Below are positions 35,308 through 42,001 of a DNA stretch of 64,000 bases, piece after piece. This DNA comes from Methanoregula sp. GTDB lineage: Archaea; Halobacteriota; Methanomicrobia; Methanomicrobiales; Methanospirillaceae. The stretch spans positions 558,001 to 622,000 of the forward strand of contig CP112999.1 of NCBI GenBank assembly GCA_026625165.1, written 5' to 3'. The position numbers were made by a program, and so were the translations under genes. The first letter of the stretch is position 1. The number at the start of each line of letters is the position of its first letter. The notes below the pieces were generated by a model. The model did not search any database, was not told the origin of the DNA, and was given only the letters and a program-made list of their open reading frames with translations.

Positions 35308-35751
35308 ATGGGCGGATTTAACGTCGTTAACCCATCAGCATCCATATCAGCAATTTCATGGGATGCAGACCTGAAGGTTCCAGGTGGGAAAAAAATTTGT
35401 GGAGCTACTGCAAGTGCCGCCGGGGATACGATCGCAAAAACGGAATCATTTAGAACTCAAGTGGCTGGCACATATATGTGTAACATCTTTGTTACTCGTG
35501 CCGGAACCTACCGCGTAAAATTCCACAATTACCGTCCAATTGCAGCAGGAGATACAATCTCTGTGATGAAAAATGAAGTCCCCTTTTGGAATAACGCTGG
35601 TGCCGGTATTGAAGGGAACACGATCACAGTTTGCGGGGACGTGGCCGCAGACCTGAATGATATATTCAGTTGCAGAATGACACCCATCACCGGTGATTCT
35701 GGGAGGATTTTCACCGTTATCCTCTGTAATGCAGACGGACAGGCGGTCTAA
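35308..35751 (+). CDS. Candidate virion surface protein, beta-sandwich-like
   Basis: 147 residues with strand-rich segments (AGTYMCNIFVTRAGTYRVKF, GDTISVMKNEVPFWNNAGAG, GRIFTVILCNADGQAV), resembling C1q/TNF-like or spike beta-sandwiches in pattern only. Four base pairs after the previous stop; its TAA abuts the next ATG. A host-binding role is a guess. Confidence 0.5.
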   Translation: MGGFNVVNPSASISAISWDADLKVPGGKKICGATASAAGDTIAKTESFRTQVAGTYMCNIFVTRAGTYRVKFHNYRPIAAGDTISVMKNEVPFWNNAGAGIEGNTITVCGDVAADLNDIFSCRMTPITGDSGRIFTVILCNADGQAV

Positions 35752-36363
35752 ATGACCAATGATGCATGGTTTGATAGCCATTGTCAGGAATCAGATGTTC
35801 TTTTGGCATGGCCTGAATGTTACAAAAACCCTGCAGGACAGCAACGGATAGGACGGCAGCGTCTATTAACGATGGGATTGTCCGAAAGTGAAATTGTCGT
35901 TAATGACGATGGCACTTTCAAGGCGTCATACAACCCGCCCCCGCCTGAACCTGCACCGGTAATTAATCTGTACATTCCAGGCATCACGCAATATGCCGGT
36001 GTTCCGATCCCCGGATTTACCCCCGCTCAGTATGCCCAAATTCAAGCGATGGGGGGTAATGCAGAAACCCTTGCAACGAAAGCCGCAATTGCAGGAGCAT
36101 CTGCAGATGCGATTATCAAAGCACTTAACCAGGGCACTAACCCGACCGAGACGATTGACAGCACTACAATGACGGACAACAGCACGCAAAAAGGAGGGTT
36201 AGCCGCCGTGACACCCGCAGGGATCTCCGTACAGGACCTCATCACCAAAGCCGGGGGCTATGGCATATACCTGCTCGCCGGTGTTGCGGTCCTGTTCCTT
36301 GTCCTGGTCTTCATGGCAATGAAAGGAGGTATAAAACATGGCAATCGAGCAATGGCAGATTGA
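35752..36363 (+). CDS. Proviral protein with shared C-terminal membrane anchor (copy 1)
   Basis: 203 residues. A soluble N-terminal region with a Pro run (NPPPPEPAPVINLYIPGITQ), an Ala-rich middle and a C-terminal anchor, VQDLITKAGGYGIYLLAGVA followed by VLFLVLVFMA. The same anchor ends the next protein, and the coding DNA is nearly identical (36229-36312 versus 36764-36847). Likely an assembly or virion membrane protein. It overlaps the next gene by 26 bases. Confidence 0.6.
   Translation: MTNDAWFDSHCQESDVLLAWPECYKNPAGQQRIGRQRLLTMGLSESEIVVNDDGTFKASYNPPPPEPAPVINLYIPGITQYAGVPIPGFTPAQYAQIQAMGGNAETLATKAAIAGASADAIIKALNQGTNPTETIDSTTMTDNSTQKGGLAAVTPAGISVQDLITKAGGYGIYLLAGVAVLFLVLVFMAMKGGIKHGNRAMAD
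36229..36312 (+). repeat. 84-bp near-identical repeat, first copy
   Basis: It encodes the shared membrane anchor and matches 36764-36847 at about 81 of 84 bases without gaps. Two of the three differences change an amino acid. Such identity at DNA level implies recent duplication or ongoing gene conversion. Confidence 0.8.
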
Positions 36364-36889
36364 TAGCCGGAAAGCGGCGGGATGGTCGGACACGGAGATC
36401 CAGGCCTGGCTGTCCTCAGCCCAGAACGGGGGCGTTCAGGTAGGATCTCAATTCTGGATGGACACAAATTACACGGGACCGGAGCCCACCCTGGATGTCA
36501 AAAGGGCATTTTCAGATGCTCAATATGCATATGACTATGCCCAGGCACAGATGGCTGCAATTCAGCAGCAGATTACGGCAGGAGTGGCAGCTCCAAAAAC
36601 GGATTTCACGCCAAATGTCCTGGTCAATGGGAAACTGGTCCCGCTCACCGATGTGGTGAAATTTACCGGCACGGGGGATTACCCGGCAGATCCCATCGTG
36701 AAGGTAACGGACAAAACGGCTATTGTTGACACAAATACGGCTATTGTTGACACAAATACAACGGTACAGGACCTCATCACGAAAGCCGGGGGCTATGGCA
36801 TGTACCTGCTCGCCGGTGTTGCGGTCCTGTTCATTGTCCTGGTCTTCGTGGCTTTGCCACGAGGATCCCGCCGCGGGGTGAGGGCATGA
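36338..36889 (+). CDS. Proviral protein with shared C-terminal membrane anchor (copy 2)
   Basis: 183 residues. The N-terminal segment (WQIDSRKAAGWSDTEIQAWL) looks like a small helical hairpin; a Gln/Ala-rich helix follows. A 7-residue tandem repeat, TAIVDTN twice, comes just before the anchor VQDLITKAGGYGMYLLAGVA. N-terminal parts of copies 1 and 2 differ, so a shared anchor carries two different heads. TGA overlaps the next ATG. Confidence 0.6.
   Translation: MAIEQWQIDSRKAAGWSDTEIQAWLSSAQNGGVQVGSQFWMDTNYTGPEPTLDVKRAFSDAQYAYDYAQAQMAAIQQQITAGVAAPKTDFTPNVLVNGKLVPLTDVVKFTGTGDYPADPIVKVTDKTAIVDTNTAIVDTNTTVQDLITKAGGYGMYLLAGVAVLFIVLVFVALPRGSRRGVRA
36716..36757 (+). repeat. Tandem 21-bp duplication
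   Basis: Two exact 21-base units (36716-36736 and 36737-36757) add seven residues in frame to a linker just before the membrane anchor of copy 2. Typical of replication slippage; linker length may vary between strains. Confidence 0.8.
36764..36847 (+). repeat. 84-bp near-identical repeat, second copy
   Basis: Second copy of the anchor-coding segment, at the same place in its gene (C-terminal end). See the first copy at 36229-36312. Confidence 0.8.
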
Positions 36890-37350
36890 AGCTCGGAGCT
36901 GAGGGCCTGATCGTGGCGATCGTGGCGATCGTGGTCTTCATCATCGCCCTGCTGTATTTCGGTAAGGATTTCCTGCAAAAAATGGCTCTATCCCTGATGC
37001 CAAACAAGGATGCACCCGCTGACAAGCAGACCGGGACCACGGCCGCGGGGGATCCCATCGTTGGGTCTGACGTCAAGTATGTGAACCCGATCATCTGTGC
37101 ATTATCAGGGAAATTCTGCGATCCGAATGATGGCACCAACAAGAGCACTGACGGGTATATCTACATCAACAAGCCTGGACAAATCACCCAGGTCCTCTGC
37201 GACCAACCCGCCGATGCCGTCGCGGAAGCTCAGCGCCTGGTGAACAAATTGAACTCCGGGCAGGATTTCACCAACGCAGAGATCGCATGGGCTCAGAAGT
37301 GCGAGCCTACGCTCTACTCGATGATCAAGGACCACGGGAGCGGGGCATAG
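36886..37350 (+). CDS. Proviral protein with N-terminal membrane helix
   Basis: 154 residues. MKLGAEGLIVAIVAIVVFII then ALLYFGKDF forms an N-terminal anchor; the rest is soluble with three cysteines (CALSGKFC, VLC) plus QKCEPT, and could be disulfide-linked outside the cell. ATGA overlap with the previous gene. No family recognised. Confidence 0.55.
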   Translation: MKLGAEGLIVAIVAIVVFIIALLYFGKDFLQKMALSLMPNKDAPADKQTGTTAAGDPIVGSDVKYVNPIICALSGKFCDPNDGTNKSTDGYIYINKPGQITQVLCDQPADAVAEAQRLVNKLNSGQDFTNAEIAWAQKCEPTLYSMIKDHGSGA

Positions 37351-37502
37351 TGTACGAAGAGCTCATTGTCGGGCTGGTCCTGCTGGATGTAGGGGCGACT
37401 CTCGCTGGCAACTGGAGGGTCTGGCAGAAAATTGCAGATCTTGATCGCAGGCTCATCATCCTGGAGACAAAGATCGCATGTGGTGCTGGAGTTCCCGAAT
37501 GA
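37350..37502 (+). CDS. 50-residue proviral protein, hydrophobic N-terminus
   Basis: GTG 37350 overlaps the TAG of the previous gene by one base. The sequence (YEELIVGLVLLDVGATLAGN, then WRVWQKIADLDRRLIILETK) is a short hydrophobic segment followed by an amphipathic helix, a holin- or scaffold-like layout. Its TGA overlaps the next ATG. Supported mainly by gene packing. Confidence 0.45.
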   Translation: MYEELIVGLVLLDVGATLAGNWRVWQKIADLDRRLIILETKIACGAGVPE

Positions 37503-37804
37503 TGGAGGACCCCGCCACCCCAACCTTTTTGGGACTGACGGCGGTCGAGTGGCATGCTGTAGGCTATGGTCTTCTGGAAGGCCTCAAATTCTGGAAGCGG
37601 AAGCCGGTAGCATATGCTGACATTGACACCCTGCCCCTTTCTCCAGAATGGAAGGCGGACCTGAAGGCAAAGTATCACTATTACTGGATCGCCTTCGACC
37701 TGCCGGAAGACATTGCCCTGGTTGCCCTGGCATTGTATTTTATGATCACGAACCGGGCTCTGGCCTTGAGCCTGGCCGGAAAATTCTTTGGAATCCCTCT
37801 ATGA
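37499..37804 (+). CDS. Proviral protein with C-terminal membrane helix
   Basis: 101 residues from ATG 37499 (MMEDPATPTFLGLTAVEWHA). A soluble, charged middle (FWKRKPVAYADIDTLPLSPE) precedes a hydrophobic end (DIALVALALYFMITNRALAL). ATGA overlaps on both sides. No family recognised. Confidence 0.5.
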   Translation: MMEDPATPTFLGLTAVEWHAVGYGLLEGLKFWKRKPVAYADIDTLPLSPEWKADLKAKYHYYWIAFDLPEDIALVALALYFMITNRALALSLAGKFFGIPL

Positions 37805-38004
37805 CATCTGCACGAAACCTTGAGATCAGGCGTGAGCTCCAGAAGCTTGACGCTGAAAACTGGAAAGCATGGCTGGACTACCGCAATGGCTTCATTCACC
37901 CTCAGCAAGCCGTCGCAATCTGGGAACGGAACAATCCCAAAAAAGCAGTGCTCATCGATGAGCTGGCGGGGCTTACAAACCAGGGCAACGATCCGCTGGC
38001 CTGA
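37801..38004 (+). CDS. 67-residue soluble proviral protein
   Basis: MTSARNLEIRRELQKLDAEN then WKAWLDYRNGFIHPQQAVAI: helical, charged, no membrane segment. Last gene of the long overlapping structural chain (36338-38004); a terminator-like region follows. No family recognised. Confidence 0.5.
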   Translation: MTSARNLEIRRELQKLDAENWKAWLDYRNGFIHPQQAVAIWERNNPKKAVLIDELAGLTNQGNDPLA

Positions 38005-38113
38005 TTGCACCGTCCCTTTTTCCTTTTTGTATATAGCAACTGGCGGTATATCACCGTCGGTGTAATTTCGCTGCGAAATCTGTCGCAGAATAATCGTTGC
38101 ACGACAAAAAACG

Positions 38114-38140
38114 AAATCGCCCGATTTTGCGGTATTTTTT
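38114..38140 (+). terminator. Putative terminator of the structural-gene chain
   Basis: AAATCG (38114-38119) and CGATTT (38122-38127) form a hairpin with a two-base loop, followed by a T run at 38134-38140. A second hairpin, CTGCGA/TCGCAG (38071-38088), lies just upstream. The interval 38005-38256 otherwise looks non-coding. Confidence 0.45.
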
Positions 38141-38256
38141 GAGTCCGTGGCAGATCATTTGTTTTTCAAAAAACCATTTCCACTGGAACGGGGCAAAGAA
38201 TTGATAAAGCTGAGAAATAAATTTAAAAAAGTGGTATTTCCTGTGGAGCGATCGCC

Positions 38257-38490
38257 ATGGTAAGGATCAATCTGAATGAATATGTGAAATTTGTACCTAC
38301 AGAAGCCGGGAAAAAAGTCCTCCAGATGAATCCTTACTATACCGGATTGGAACCCGAAAACCCCTGTCTTAACGAATATAGAATACCGCTCTGGATCTTC
38401 TGTAATTGTTTTGGTCCGTACATGGAAAATGGCGGCAATCTTATCAAAGAAAATACCTTGGTTATAGGCGATGGAAACGAACACGTGTGA
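38257..38490 (+). CDS. Small proviral protein, unknown
   Basis: 77 residues (MVRINLNEYVKFVPTEAGKK onward) with an aromatic/Cys segment, PLWIFCNCFGPYMENGG. No membrane helix. Overlaps the YkgJ-like gene by 20 bases. No family recognised. Confidence 0.5.
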   Translation: MVRINLNEYVKFVPTEAGKKVLQMNPYYTGLEPENPCLNEYRIPLWIFCNCFGPYMENGGNLIKENTLVIGDGNEHV

Positions 38491-38797
38491 CCGCTGCGGT
38501 CTGTGCTGCAAGTATGTGATAATTCCCCTGGACAAACGCGATCGCTCCTGGAGGGTGAAGGTTAACCTCGAGTGGATGGCAGCCAGGGGAATCCGGATTA
38601 TCAAGGGCAACCTGGTGATCCCGAGTATATGCCCGCACCTGCAGGTGAATCCCTGCCCGTACTGTGGTGAGGATTATTGTCAAGAAGGACCGGATTGGTG
38701 TGACATCTATGCAACCCGCCCGGCCATGTGCCGGATGAGCGGGTGCCGGAAGGACCTGCTGGAGGATCTCGAGCCGGCCGCTGCAGCAGCCAGGTGA
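38471..38797 (+). CDS. YkgJ-like cysteine-cluster protein carried by the provirus
   Basis: 108 residues. CDRCGLCCKYVIIPLDKRDR at the N-terminus, then CPHLQVNPCPYCG and CDIYATRPAMCRMSGCRK repeat the YkgJ/UPF0153 arrangement (CxxCGxCC, a middle pair, then TRPxxCR). Probably binds zinc or Fe-S. The chromosome carries its own member at 9645-10208, but this one is much shorter. Viral role unknown. Confidence 0.7.
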   Translation: METNTCDRCGLCCKYVIIPLDKRDRSWRVKVNLEWMAARGIRIIKGNLVIPSICPHLQVNPCPYCGEDYCQEGPDWCDIYATRPAMCRMSGCRKDLLEDLEPAAAAAR

Positions 38798-38801
38798 TTT
38801 T

Positions 38802-38957
38802 GTGGACCCTGCAGATCTGACCCGTGATGAGCTGCTGGTCCTGCTGTATGTTGGTGCGTGTGATCGCCCGGTCCCTTCCCGAGTTCACTTGAATGTGGGG
38901 GTCTTCATGCTGAAAAAGTGTCTCGAGCCGGAAAGTGACCCTGCAGCTACTTTGTAG
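38802..38957 (+). CDS. Small winged-helix-like protein at the provirus end
   Basis: 51 residues from GTG 38802: MDPADLTRDELLVLLYVGAC then DRPVPSRVHLNVGVFMLKKC. The LTRDELLVLLL...PVPxRxxL pattern is that of small archaeal winged-helix proteins, here cut short. Five bases after the YkgJ-like gene. It could be a truncated regulator or a complete small viral protein. Confidence 0.4.
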   Translation: MDPADLTRDELLVLLYVGACDRPVPSRVHLNVGVFMLKKCLEPESDPAATL

Positions 38958-39245
38958 TCACTTTTTCATTTTTTCAGACGAAACCTTTTGAAATTGGCAC
39001 ATTGCGGGCACGATCTGAGGGGTGGGGTATACCTCAGCATCCCCCTTTTTTGGGAATTGGCGGTTTTTCAAACTGAGAAAGTTTATCATGTCCGGTGACC
39101 CAAAGAAAAAACATCGGACAAGCCCACCACGCAGCCCCCGGGGTTGATCTCCCGGAGTCTTTTTAGTGCCGTGGCCTTGAGCGTGATGCAGCGGTTCGGT
39201 GCAATCCATGGAGCGCAGAGTAGCTGTTCAGCAGGCAAAAATCGA
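38958..39245. other. Non-coding right end of the provirus
   Basis: No gene supported. It begins with two T-rich runs (38961-38978) that may end transcription, then a short inverted repeat CTGAGG/CCTCAG near 39013-39035 followed by CCCCCTTTTTT. The remainder up to the right boundary repeat shows nothing I recognise. Confidence 0.45.
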
Positions 39246-39265
39246 TTTGTCGCTAAATGACTATT
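39246..39265 (+). repeat. Right boundary repeat (candidate attR, dif-like)
   Basis: TTTGTCGCTAAATGACTATT, 18/20 identical to 30487-30506. It ends 42 bp before the xerA ATG. The right half AAATGACTATT is identical in both copies; mismatches are confined to two adjacent central bases, as expected if strand exchange joined slightly different sites. Confidence 0.65.
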
Positions 39266-39276
39266 CTGCGCAAACC

Positions 39277-39285
39277 TTTAATCAA
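39277..39285 (+). promoter_or_regulatory. Probable box A of xerA
   Basis: CTTTAATCA lies about 25-30 bp before the ATG at 39308, and no SD is present, so the transcript is probably leaderless. It begins only about a dozen bases after the right boundary repeat, so the provirus has replaced everything upstream of the core promoter. Confidence 0.4.
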
Positions 39286-39307
39286 AAGAGATAATAAAGA
39301 ATAAACC

Positions 39308-40237
39308 ATGGAAAGCGGTTATTTTTCGGAGTGGCTCAAGAGCTACCGGGATTACCTCCGGATGCGCAATTACTCCGACCGCACACTTGACAGTTACGAA
39401 CAGGTGATCAAGCATTTCGCGTTTTATGTCTGGTTGCGCCGGCATACTGAAGTGACCAAACTTGTCTTTTACTGGAAAGACCTCCAGAAGGCCCGTCTTG
39501 ATACCGGTGTCGATGTAAACCCGGTGATGATCACTGATTTTCTTTCATTCTTATCATCGATGCGCACCTACAAACCCAAGACTTTTCACCGTGTTATCTC
39601 CACGTTAAGTTCGTTTTACCGTTTTTTATATACGCAGGGTGCTGTTGTGGCAAACCCGATGATCGGGATCGAACGCCCGAGGATAAAACAGCAGGAGGTC
39701 AAGTATCTCAAGCACAGCCAGGTGCTACGGCTCATCGACTCCATCCCTGATGAACGGGACAAGCTGATCATACGGACGATTTATGCCACCGGTGTCCGGG
39801 TCTCAGAGCTTTGCAACATCAACATCGAGGATATTGACTTTGAGGAGCACACTATCAGGATACGGGGCAAGGGTGACAAGCTCCGTATCGTGTTTGTCGA
39901 TGATGAGACCCTTGAAGCGATAAAAAATTTTTCCGGTACCCAGATTACCGGCCCCCTCTTTGCAGGGCAGCAGGGCAAAAATATCTCCCCTCGTGCCATC
40001 CAGCATATCTTCCGGCACTATGCACCGGTAGGTATCACCCCCCACAAGATCCGGCATAGTTATGCAAGCGAACTGTACAGGCGTTCAAAGAACCTGCGGG
40101 TTGTGCAGGAAAACCTCGGCCACACCTCCATCAAAACCACCGAGATATATCTCCACACCGATATCGACGAGCGCCGGCAGGTATACCAGCAGTTCTTCCC
40201 GCTCTCCGGCAACAATGAAAAGCCACCGAACATCTGA
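39308..40237 (+). CDS. xerA: Tyrosine recombinase, XerA type
   Basis: 309 residues. A SAM-like N-terminal core-binding domain (residues ~1-115) and a catalytic domain with Arg164 (TGVRVSEL), Lys188, His246 and Arg249 (HKIRH), His272 (GHTSI) and nucleophile Tyr281 (EIYLHT); all active-site residues are present. Length and motifs match archaeal XerA, which resolves chromosome dimers at dif, better than viral integrases. It lies outside the boundary repeat of the provirus. If it were viral, its partner site would have to be further right, and none was found. Confidence 0.88.
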   Translation: MESGYFSEWLKSYRDYLRMRNYSDRTLDSYEQVIKHFAFYVWLRRHTEVTKLVFYWKDLQKARLDTGVDVNPVMITDFLSFLSSMRTYKPKTFHRVISTLSSFYRFLYTQGAVVANPMIGIERPRIKQQEVKYLKHSQVLRLIDSIPDERDKLIIRTIYATGVRVSELCNINIEDIDFEEHTIRIRGKGDKLRIVFVDDETLEAIKNFSGTQITGPLFAGQQGKNISPRAIQHIFRHYAPVGITPHKIRHSYASELYRRSKNLRVVQENLGHTSIKTTEIYLHTDIDERRQVYQQFFPLSGNNEKPPNI

Positions 40238-40248
40238 AATTCTTTTTT

Positions 40249-40270
40249 ATAAACCATATAATGCTATATG
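40249..40270 (+). repeat. Dispersed 22-bp motif, copy A
   Basis: Begins ATAAACCATATAATGCTATA. It starts 12 bases after the xerA stop codon and contains the inverted repeat CATATA-ATGC-TATATG. Confidence 0.55.
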
Positions 40271-40362
40271 AAAACTGGCTGTTTTTTTAATACACTTTTA
40301 TCGGTAAAAAAACCGGGGCGATGAATATATTTTCTTTTCCGGGAATATGAAGTCCCCCATCG

Positions 40363-40370
40363 CTTAAATA
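40363..40370 (+). promoter_or_regulatory. Box A of tRNA-Gln
   Basis: CTTAAATA lies about 32-39 bases upstream of the mature tRNA 5' end, the expected place for a short 5' leader. Confidence 0.5.
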
Positions 40371-40401
40371 TCGAATCACGCAAATAGTATTGGCACAGCA
40401 C

Positions 40402-40474
40402 ACCCCCGTAGTGTAGCGGTCAATCATGCAGGACTTTGGATCCGGCGACACCAGTTCGAATCTGGTCGGGGGTA
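40402..40474 (+). tRNA. tRNA-Gln (anticodon TTG)
   Basis: Cloverleaf: acceptor ACCCCCG with CGGGGGT and discriminator A; short D arm; anticodon loop CTTTGGA with TTG; T arm ACCAG-TTCGAAT-CTGGT. The anticodon stem has one A-G mismatch (40430 with 40444). No CCA is encoded. No duplicated fragment of this tRNA is seen at the other end of the provirus, so it is not the integration target. Its product would be charged with Glu and amidated by GatDE. Confidence 0.92.
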
Positions 40475-40524
40475 TCGTTAACTTTTTCGCAGAACTTTAA
40501 TAGCAGCGGGTATGAGAAGAGTGC

Positions 40525-41346
40525 ATGCAGGAACGTGTCAGGTTCCGGCTCCGGATCTATATTACCGTGCTTGCCGCAGTCGTCATCTGTGGAACGATCG
40601 GCCTGACAGCCGCTGAAGATCTTCACCCGTTTGATGCCTTCTATTTCGTGATTGTGACGATTGCAACGGTAGGGTTTGGCGACATCTCGCCTCAGACTGT
40701 ACCGGGTAAAATCATCACTCTCGCTGTCATTATTACCGGTGTCGGGTGTTTTGTTGCTCTTGCCGCCAATGTCTTTGAATTTTATATGTCCGAGCGCGAA
40801 CGCACCGAGCGCCTGCGCAAGATAAACATGCTGGTCGGGGTCTTTTACTCCGAGATCGGGACCGACCTGCTCCGGCGGTTCTCTGCTGCCGATCCCGACC
40901 TTGGCGTCATAAAAAACATGCTGGTGGTCTCAACTAACTGGTCAGAAACCGATTTTGTAAACGCCGTATCCACCCTGTCCGGCCACAATGTCAGGCTCGA
41001 CAGCAGGAACCTCGATCTGCCGGCACTCAACCGGTTCTTATCATCAAACAAGCCGCTCATGGTTGCTATGCTTGAAAACCCATACTTGATCGAACACGAT
41101 GCTTTTACCGAACTGATGCAGGCGCTTTTCCACCTTACCGAGGAGCTGCGTATCCGTGAACGGCTCATTGAGCTCCCCAAAGCCGATTATGATCACCTTT
41201 CAGGCGACGGCAACAGGGTCTACGAACTGCTGATCCGGGAATGGCTGATGTATATGAAGCACTTAAAGACCAACTATCCGTACCTCTTTTCGCTCGCGAT
41301 GCGTACCAACCCGTTCGATGCGAACGCATCGGTGATCGTCCGGTGA
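40525..41346 (+). CDS. Two-helix potassium channel with cytoplasmic domain
   Basis: 273 residues. TM1 at about 9-29, pore loop with selectivity filter TVGFGD (48-53), TM2 at about 62-86: the minimal ion-channel fold. The ~185-residue C-terminal part is soluble and does not show the usual Rossmann GxGxxG of RCK/TrkA domains, so its ligand is unknown. Probably K+-selective. Confidence 0.85.
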   Translation: MQERVRFRLRIYITVLAAVVICGTIGLTAAEDLHPFDAFYFVIVTIATVGFGDISPQTVPGKIITLAVIITGVGCFVALAANVFEFYMSERERTERLRKINMLVGVFYSEIGTDLLRRFSAADPDLGVIKNMLVVSTNWSETDFVNAVSTLSGHNVRLDSRNLDLPALNRFLSSNKPLMVAMLENPYLIEHDAFTELMQALFHLTEELRIRERLIELPKADYDHLSGDGNRVYELLIREWLMYMKHLKTNYPYLFSLAMRTNPFDANASVIVR

Positions 41347-41490
41347 GAAAATTTTAGTGCGAAATGGCAGCAACCAAAAGACCGGTTGTCAGCGGTATCA
41401 GAAGTTAGATGCCGCAAAAATTCAGGTACAAATCTCTCTGGATAAACCATAAGTCCATTTTTCACGTTTTAGTTTTGTTCCCGGAATAAA

Positions 41491-41670
41491 TCAGCTTAGT
41501 ATTCTTGTCCTGAATGAGCTGCCCTGGTGGTGAGCTGTTTTGGCAAGATTGTGTGCATGCACGGTTTTTAAGATCTTGTTGACGACTTTGAGTTGTTCCC
41601 GTGTCGGGGGATACTCGGTGTCAGAAACAACAGATTCAACCTGCCTGATAACATCTCCAATATTGGTCAT
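41491..41670 (-). CDS. 59-residue small protein, unknown
   Basis: ATG 41670 to TGA 41491, with a strong SD (AGGAGG on the minus strand, 41681-41686) ten bases upstream. The product begins MTNIGDVIRQVESVVSDTEY and continues PPTREQLKVVNKILKTVHAH, a soluble helical protein. Just below common length cut-offs, so easily missed. The strong SD and a protein-like composition support it; homologs unknown to me. Confidence 0.55.
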   Translation of the reverse strand: MTNIGDVIRQVESVVSDTEYPPTREQLKVVNKILKTVHAHNLAKTAHHQGSSFRTRILS

Positions 41671-41887
41671 TGGTCAGTTCCCTCCTGAATGGATTTGGAA
41701 CCTTCGGATCGTCCGGTGATCATGCGCCGCTTCCTGTAATCTGCATCGCAAAAATCCGATGGCTCCTTTTTCTGAATAGTTCTTCATATGATAGTGTGGT
41801 TGAAGGAAGCACCATATATAATGCCAAAATCATCACGGTTAATTACAATAACCCTGCAGGGGATTCATTGAACCTGAAGGTTAATCC

Positions 41888-41916
41888 ACAAAAAAAGCCG
41901 CGTGGGCTTCCACGCA
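41888..41916 (-). terminator. Intrinsic-like terminator of the GntP gene
   Basis: On the minus strand, GCGTGG-AAGC-CCACGC is followed by GGC and seven T residues, about 85 bp after the permease stop codon. The interval 41671-42001 is otherwise non-coding. Confidence 0.6.
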
Positions 41917-42001
41917 CTGCAGGAAGATCACCCGGTACGGAAATTCAGAATAATTATTTTTTAAAAAAAATTTTTGCATTACAGATGCCCCGAATTATTT
42001 C

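Larger units (their letters stand above)
30487..39265 (+). mobile_element. Integrated provirus or virus-like element, ~8.8 kb, integrase-less
   Basis: The boundaries are a 20-bp direct repeat. Inside, every supported gene is on the plus strand, genes are tiny and often overlap by ATGA, and products are DNA-binding proteins at the left, a packaging or morphogenesis ATPase in the middle, and small membrane or beta-rich proteins at the right. The regional style (zinc fingers, RHH, operators, a microsatellite) is unlike the flanking housekeeping genes. No integrase, polymerase or recognisable Rep is encoded. Size, ATPase and membrane proteins fit either a small membrane-containing icosahedral virus or an inovirus-like element; the coat protein is not identified with certainty. 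Confidence 0.8.

Noticed and set aside
39308-40237. Provirus-encoded integrase
   Set aside because: Possible in principle, but the gene lies outside the boundary repeat, has its own core promoter and resembles chromosomal XerA in length and motifs.
40402-40474. tRNA-Gln as the provirus attachment site
   Set aside because: Archaeal elements often use tRNA genes and a recombinase gene lies next to this one, but I found no second copy of any tRNA-Gln segment at the left end of the element, whereas a 20-bp repeat bounds it elsewhere.
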